Shown piece by piece: positions 22,738 to 25,530 of a stretch of 25,530 nt of DNA. Each line of letters begins with the position of its first letter. Position 1 is the stretch's first letter. The stretch is taken from assembly GCA_028527945.1 (NCBI GenBank), contig JAQQAK010000305.1, positions 1-25,530 of the forward strand, in the 5' to 3' direction. The stretch is from Spirochaetaceae bacterium (GTDB lineage: Bacteria > Spirochaetota > Spirochaetia > UBA9216). Made by a program: the position numbers and the translations under genes. Below the pieces are notes generated by a model. It was not told the origin of the DNA. It made no database searches and worked only from the letters and a program-made list of their open reading frames with translations.

Positions 22738-23711
22738 TTTTGTCTTCTCCGAATAAGGGGAAGGGCGATAAAATAGAGCATAGACAAAGCGGCTGTAAGA
22801 ACAGCTATTCCAAGTTTTATACGGTAATCTATAGCGCTTGGAGAAATATTACCTTCAATCATGGCCGCGCAGAACAAAAGTATTGCCGAAGCCCCCACCA
22901 AAAGAAGAATATTGTCGCGGCTTGATTTTATGCATTCAAAAGAATAGGCCTTCCATGATTTCAGAATCGAGACCCCCAGCATAATACCGGCGGCCCCCGC
23001 AATGGCTATGGCATTGAGTTCAAGAAAGGAATGGGCTGTAACAAATTCTATAAGGTTCATTCCAAGCCCCTGGTTTACCAGATAAGCAAATATGCATCCC
23101 AAAAAAATGCCATTAAAAAGCAGGAAATATATGGAACCCAGGCCGAGAAAGACCCCGGTGGAAAAGCAGAGAAAGGCGATTGATGTATTATGCTGAATAT
23201 AGTAGGTAGACATATGTGCCTGCTCCGCGGCTGTTCTGCCGGTAGCAACAGAGTCATGATACATGCCCTCCATCTGTTCAAGAACTGCCTGTGACACAAA
23301 CCTGTGTACAAGTTCCGGGTTATGGGTTATGGCAACAAATGAAATAACAGCGCTTCCCCAAAAGAGCAAAAGCGCTATCAGTACATACCGTACATTGTTT
23401 ACAAGGCAGCCTGGCAGATGATATTTAAAAAAGGAGAGTATTCCTTTACGAGATAATGGTTTTACAAAATATAAAAAAGAATGAGCTTGTCCTGTTATTC
23501 CATTCAGATACTCAATAACATCAGGAGACAGCCCCAGCATCCGGGCTTCCGCCAGATCCTGGCAGCAGCTTCTGTAGAGATCAGGAAATTGTGTTACGTC
23601 CTCTATGGGCAGTTTTCGTATCCCTTTTCGCGATATCTTTACCAGAATTTCTCTGAGAGCCGCCCAGTTTTCCTTTCTTGATTCAACAAATAGCTCGCTT
23701 TTAGTTTTCAT
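22734..23711 (-). CDS. SpoIIM-family (stage II sporulation protein M-like) membrane protein
   Basis: A 325-residue integral membrane protein with a cytoplasmic N-terminal helical region (1-100) and about six membrane helices. The SpoIIM signatures are visible: NTSIAFLCFSTGVFLGLGSI (175-194) with NGIFLG (200-205), and HSFLELNAIAIAGAAG (227-242). In Bacillus, SpoIIM is a scaffold of the engulfment machinery; homologues in non-sporulating bacteria sit in MoxR/RDD operons as here, so sporulation should not be inferred. It overlaps the RDD gene by 11 bases and the DUF4129 gene by 4. Confidence 0.88.
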   Translation of the reverse strand: MKTKSELFVESRKENWAALREILVKISRKGIRKLPIEDVTQFPDLYRSCCQDLAEARMLGLSPDVIEYLNGITGQAHSFLYFVKPLSRKGILSFFKYHLPGCLVNNVRYVLIALLLFWGSAVISFVAITHNPELVHRFVSQAVLEQMEGMYHDSVATGRTAAEQAHMSTYYIQHNTSIAFLCFSTGVFLGLGSIYFLLFNGIFLGCIFAYLVNQGLGMNLIEFVTAHSFLELNAIAIAGAAGIMLGVSILKSWKAYSFECIKSSRDNILLLVGASAILLFCAAMIEGNISPSAIDYRIKLGIAVLTAALSMLYFIALPLIRRRQK

Positions 23712-24474
23712 CGGTATGTGCCTTGTACATTTCTTCTATTATTGTCAAATCACTTAAATTTTCAACATTCTCAAGCCTGTAACGCTCTTTTAGTTTTGAG
23801 GCAATCGCCGCAGCAGTTCTTTCATAAGCTTCTTCTGTCATTGAGTTTTTATCGTTTAAAAAGCGTCTAAGAATATAAAGATCCTTTTCACTCAAGCGCT
23901 CTTTTGCCGAGGGCCTTGCAAACATTTGATTGGGCCTCATCGATAAACAGGTCTCAAAATCGGGCTCTTTAAGGTTGAATCCGTTATCTTCAACGACAAT
24001 AGTTCCGCTGACAAGATCCCCAAGCCGCCTGCTTTCCTTTTGTAATATGGCGACTAATCCTCCCAGTATATTAAAAAATGGAAAGGGGATTGAGTCAGCT
24101 GCCCTTAGCAGGTTTCTTATTACAAGACTTTGAAAATCAAGGTGATCGCCCTTTATATCAATCACCCTTATGTGACAGGCCTTTTTGCCCGGAGTCTGGC
24201 CATTCATGAGTGCCTCAAAAAAGAGAAAGTATCCCCACTGAAACAGAAACATTAAGATGTATACAACGGCCATGTAGTAGAGCGTGTTGTCGTCAAAATC
24301 ATCTTTATTTACAGCAAAAAGATTAAGTCCAACCAGAAAAAAAAGAACAATAAAGATCCCCGCCTGAATCAGGCAGTCTATAACATAGGCAGCGGCTCTG
24401 GTGCCAAGCTGCGCTATGTTATAGGTGAAAACAATTTTTTCAGGAGTCTCAAGTGTTAAAGTTTCTGATTTCAA
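23701..24474 (-). CDS. RDD-family membrane protein
   Basis: A 257-residue protein whose first 165 residues form an RDD domain: GTRAAAYVIDCLIQ (Arg26, Asp33), three to four membrane helices, the loop NGQTPGKKACHIRV (91-104) and the RRLGDLVSGTIVVED strand (149-163). The C-terminal 90 residues are charged and cytoplasmic. RDD proteins are proposed transporters or osmolyte/ion-linked membrane proteins. The start is a TTG at 24474, 15 bases after the stop of the upstream gene, with only a weak ribosome-binding site, so its expression may depend on coupling to the gene before it. Confidence 0.88.
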   Translation of the reverse strand: MKSETLTLETPEKIVFTYNIAQLGTRAAAYVIDCLIQAGIFIVLFFLVGLNLFAVNKDDFDDNTLYYMAVVYILMFLFQWGYFLFFEALMNGQTPGKKACHIRVIDIKGDHLDFQSLVIRNLLRAADSIPFPFFNILGGLVAILQKESRRLGDLVSGTIVVEDNGFNLKEPDFETCLSMRPNQMFARPSAKERLSEKDLYILRRFLNDKNSMTEEAYERTAAAIASKLKERYRLENVENLSDLTIIEEMYKAHTDEN

Positions 24475-24489
24475 TTAATATTCTCGGTT

Positions 24490-25311
24490 TTATTCGTTAA
24501 TATTTTTTTCTTCAGACATAAAATCGTCTGCCAGCTGCTCAGTGGCAAATCCTTCCTTGTCCTTAAGAATTTTATAGTATATAACAGTTATTAAAGCTGA
24601 ATAAAGCGGATACAATAGCGTACATGTAATAGCATAAATGATTGAAAACCAAAGAGAAAATCTTGTGTAATCATAAGATCCTGTTACATCTGTAAGTCCT
24701 GTGAACAGACTCCCAATATTATTACCACCCAAAATAAGAACTACTGCAAATATAGCGTAAATTACAATAGCCCAAATCAGATATATTAAGAAAAGTTTTC
24801 CTTTATATCCCTTTGTAAGCTGCCAGCTTCTTTTTAGCGATGCCATAGGGCCAGTTTCTTCAATGGCTATTGCAACATAATTCAAACTCCATCCAATCAT
24901 AAGTATTAAGCCTGGTACAACAAGAAGAATACAACCTATACTTGTGAAAAGTGAAAAGAGAAGGGTTAGTCCCAGAAGCGGAAAGAATTTTTTTAGACTG
25001 TATTGAATAAGCTCAGATGAATCATCGTTTTTCTTTAAGTAACAGTTTGAAACCACCTTTATTATATAACAGTTAAACATTGGGAAAAGTAGAAGCAATA
25101 TTATCATAGCAATTAAAAACTCAACGGATCCTGTGGTATTATACACAGATACTGAGTTTAACATTCGGGAATATCCCCAATGCATCAAAATCCCAAGAAT
25201 TACAGAAAAAATTGCTGATGGAATAATAAGGCGCACAAAGTTCTGAAAATACAGATTAAATGTTTCTCCAAATACTGATCCGATTGTTAAATTCTTTTTA
25301 ATTTCATTCAT
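24490..25311 (-). CDS. Multi-TM membrane protein (YciC/GPDPase membrane-domain-like), copy 2
   Basis: A 273-residue polytopic protein with about six hydrophobic helices (roughly 25-45, 63-85, 108-128, 129-150, 172-195, 218-246). The cytoplasmic loop EETGPMASLKRSWQLTKGYK (151-170) is the signature of the broad YciC / glycerophosphodiesterase membrane-domain group, here without any enzymatic domain. Its ATG overlaps the stop codon of the gene before it by 1 base (TAATG). That gene encodes a close relative, and both end in KDKEGF-x-TEQLA. Biochemical role unknown. Confidence 0.75.
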   Translation of the reverse strand: MNEIKKNLTIGSVFGETFNLYFQNFVRLIIPSAIFSVILGILMHWGYSRMLNSVSVYNTTGSVEFLIAMIILLLLFPMFNCYIIKVVSNCYLKKNDDSSELIQYSLKKFFPLLGLTLLFSLFTSIGCILLVVPGLILMIGWSLNYVAIAIEETGPMASLKRSWQLTKGYKGKLFLIYLIWAIVIYAIFAVVLILGGNNIGSLFTGLTDVTGSYDYTRFSLWFSIIYAITCTLLYPLYSALITVIYYKILKDKEGFATEQLADDFMSEEKNINE

Positions 25312-25530
25312 TATTTTTCCTCCAGAAATGAATTCGCCAGTTGTTCTGTTTCAAATCCTTCCTTATCTTTTAATAAGTTTACATAGATTACAACTGACAT
25401 TACAGAGTATAACGGTAATAAACACTTAATAACAAGTGAATATAAAATATTGATTACAGACAATTTTTCAAAAAGACTTACTAATTCAATAAATTGTTCA
25501 ATACCACCATGTAAATTAAATCCTAGTAAG
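25311..25530 (-). CDS. Multi-TM membrane protein, copy 1 (C-terminal part, cut by window edge)
   Basis: The frame is open from the right edge to the TAA at 25311-25313, giving 73 residues. It ends LLPLYSVMSVVIYVNLLKDK followed by EGFETEQLANSFLEEK. The next gene has TLLYPLYSALITVIYYKILKD followed by a matching KEGFATEQLADD, so the two are tandem paralogues. The visible part holds the last membrane helix and cytoplasmic tail. The operon therefore extends further right than this window. Confidence 0.72.
   Translation of the reverse strand, partial: LLGFNLHGGIEQFIELVSLFEKLSVINILYSLVIKCLLPLYSVMSVVIYVNLLKDKEGFETEQLANSFLEEK

Noticed and set aside
22734..23711. Evidence of sporulation from the SpoIIM-like gene
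   Set aside because: The SpoIIM fold is common in non-sporulating bacteria within MoxR/RDD operons; no other sporulation gene is present.

Overview
The window reads as a chromosomal segment from a low-to-mid GC bacterium, most likely a spirochaete. That assignment is an inference. It rests on two large secreted lipoproteins with relaxed lipoboxes (GLUG-repeat and kelch-repeat), a MoxR/DUF58/DUF4350/DUF4129/SpoIIM/RDD membrane operon of a kind common in Spirochaetota, and a membrane-anchored LuxR regulator. Most genes are on the minus strand; only the two lipoproteins and one unknown protein are on the plus strand.

Left part (1-5460). A membrane-anchored alpha/beta hydrolase overlaps the start of a MarR-type regulator that runs off the left edge. 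Two degraded gene pieces lie in the AT-rich gaps: the C-terminal end of an ABC-transporter ATPase (1265-1381) and a frameshifted GNAT acetyltransferase (3447-3622). Two plus-strand lipoprotein genes follow. One carries Fn3 and nine GLUG units behind an 18-bp tandem-repeat linker; the other carries an ASH-like domain and a six-blade kelch-like propeller. Each has a long inverted repeat just upstream of its ribosome-binding site.

Middle-left part (5460-10290), all minus strand. In transcription order: an AraC-GNAT fusion regulator, a MATE exporter, a flavodoxin-like FMN reductase, a 7-TM LuxR-type regulator apparently read from its own near-leaderless promoter, and an APH-family kinase. It looks like a drug-response or detoxification neighbourhood.

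Middle part (10494-17104), minus strand: a type I restriction-modification cassette in the order hsdR, hsdS, rhuM-Fic/Doc, hsdM. hsdR carries a single in-frame amber codon just after its DECH box, so restriction is probably off while methylation (HsdM/HsdS) looks intact. The cassette's downstream end abuts the orphan C-terminus of another gene (V4R-like), suggesting that insertion or recombination cut that gene.

Right part (17105-25530). A regulatory gap precedes a plus-strand helical protein of unknown family with a near-consensus promoter. Convergent to it is a tightly packed minus-strand operon: two paralogous multi-TM proteins (the first cut by the window edge), RDD, SpoIIM-like, DUF4129, DUF4350, MoxR AAA+ ATPase and DUF58. 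Nearly every junction overlaps, pointing to a co-assembled membrane complex. No tRNA, rRNA, CRISPR array or intact insertion sequence was seen.
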